Assembly: GCA_022376515.1 (NCBI GenBank)
Contig: WTXI01000003.1
Coordinates: 372,001 to 436,000, forward strand
Direction of reading: 5' to 3'
Origin: Lactifluus volemus
Taxonomy: Eukaryota > Basidiomycota > Agaricomycetes > Russulales > Russulaceae
DNA length: 64,000 bases
Below are positions 63,570 through 64,000 of the stretch, in pieces. A program made the position numbers and the translations under genes. The notes under the pieces were generated by a model. That model was not told where the DNA came from and did no database searches. It saw only the letters and a program-made list of their open reading frames with translations. How positions within the stretch are numbered: the first letter of the stretch is position 1; each line of letters opens with the position of its first letter.

Positions 63570-63830
63570 ATTGGACTAGCTTGATGTCTTTCTACGTCAT
63601 AATTGGTTTCTGTCTGTTATCTTTCCTCTTTTGAGAGCTTCGTTTTACAACTGACCACGCCTACCGAATAACAATTCTGCAATTTGCGAAAACTCTCACC
63701 GGAATTTCAAAGTTCAAACTACAGTGGTGAGATAATCAGACTTCAAGTTGGGACTTGCTGTTGTGATACTGTATAGTTTCTAGACGGTCCAACAGCATGC
63801 GGCAGCAGTCGAGTAACATCGACGATTACT
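63570..63830 (+). repeat. Direct repeat, right copy
   Basis: Partner of 53335-53610; the pair flanks a 10-kb segment with the PRM10 copy, the sirtuin and NLR C. Confidence 0.75.
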
Positions 63831-63941
63831 GTGCTATCATGATAAACCCATTCATGGACCAGACACTCACAAGCCTCGGGGCGCGGAAGGACGTGCTGAT
63901 TTCTCGTTCCGTCTATAGTAGGCTAAGGCTTGCCCCCATTC

Positions 63942-63966
63942 TTCACCTCACCTCACCTCACCTCAC
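63942..63966 (+). repeat. CTCAC microsatellite
   Basis: About five tandem copies of a five-base unit, CACCT, at the window's right end. Confidence 0.8.
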
Positions 63967-64000
63967 CGCACGATGTCACTCTTTATTGTCTGTATAGCTT

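Larger units (their letters stand above)
62876..64000. other. NLR C upstream region
   Basis: No gene seen. Contains two adjacent 13-base palindromes (63447-63459 and 63465-63477), the right copy of the long direct repeat (63570-63830) and a CTCAC pentamer repeat (63942-63966). Confidence 0.55.

Overview
The window looks like a stretch of basidiomycete (Agaricomycete) nuclear genome. Genes are dense and split by many 50-70 nt GT-AG introns. The gene families point the same way: Goodbye-NACHT-ankyrin STAND proteins, a CYP64/OrdA-like P450, a Kre9/Knh1-like small secreted protein and a Ulp1-bearing DNA transposon. Rhizoctonia/Ceratobasidiaceae would fit, but that is an inference from gene content. 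No prokaryotic, viral, tRNA, rRNA or CRISPR feature was recognised. I rebuilt the gene models by hand, and for each complete gene the exon lengths sum to an intact reading frame.

Layout. 1-1369: 3' part of a MAP kinase kinase. 1754-8556: a DNA transposon with terminal inverted repeats and a nine-exon, 1818-codon open gene (Ulp1 protease, zinc fingers, P-element/THAP9-like DDE transposase). 10169-12166 (-): cytochrome P450. 14778-15400 (-): broken, 5'-truncated Kin17 copy. 16423-19504 (-): AMP deaminase. 20414-34407: two intact Goodbye-NACHT-ankyrin genes (A and B), each preceded by an ankyrin relic. Between them lie a Kre9-like secreted protein gene and a relic of an emopamil-binding-protein (EBP) gene. 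35544-39990 (-): two intact EBP-like genes, with a cullin relic and a Kre9-like relic (both +) between them. 40913-47176: SGF29, divergent to a C2H2 factor, then a Pml1/SNIP1-like FHA protein divergent to a PRM10/ThrE-like transporter (47316-49819). 50797-52770: a DUF2235 gene with several frame breaks. 54377-55762: a partial copy of the PRM10-like gene. 56281-57845: a class I sirtuin. 58778-62875 (-): a third Goodbye-NACHT-ankyrin gene (C), broken by one missing base.

Themes. The housekeeping genes are single and intact, and several are head to head with 130-140 bp between start codons. The segments at 20-40 kb and 53-64 kb are accessory. They carry segmental duplications, relics and a birth-and-death family of NLR-like receptors, of the kind involved in fungal self/non-self recognition. 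Across unrelated genes very small exons (10, 14, 14 and 25 nt) encode the most conserved motif of the protein: the NAD-binding loop of the sirtuin, the pre-active-site strand of AMP deaminase, a membrane segment of EBP and the Walker A loop of the NACHT proteins.
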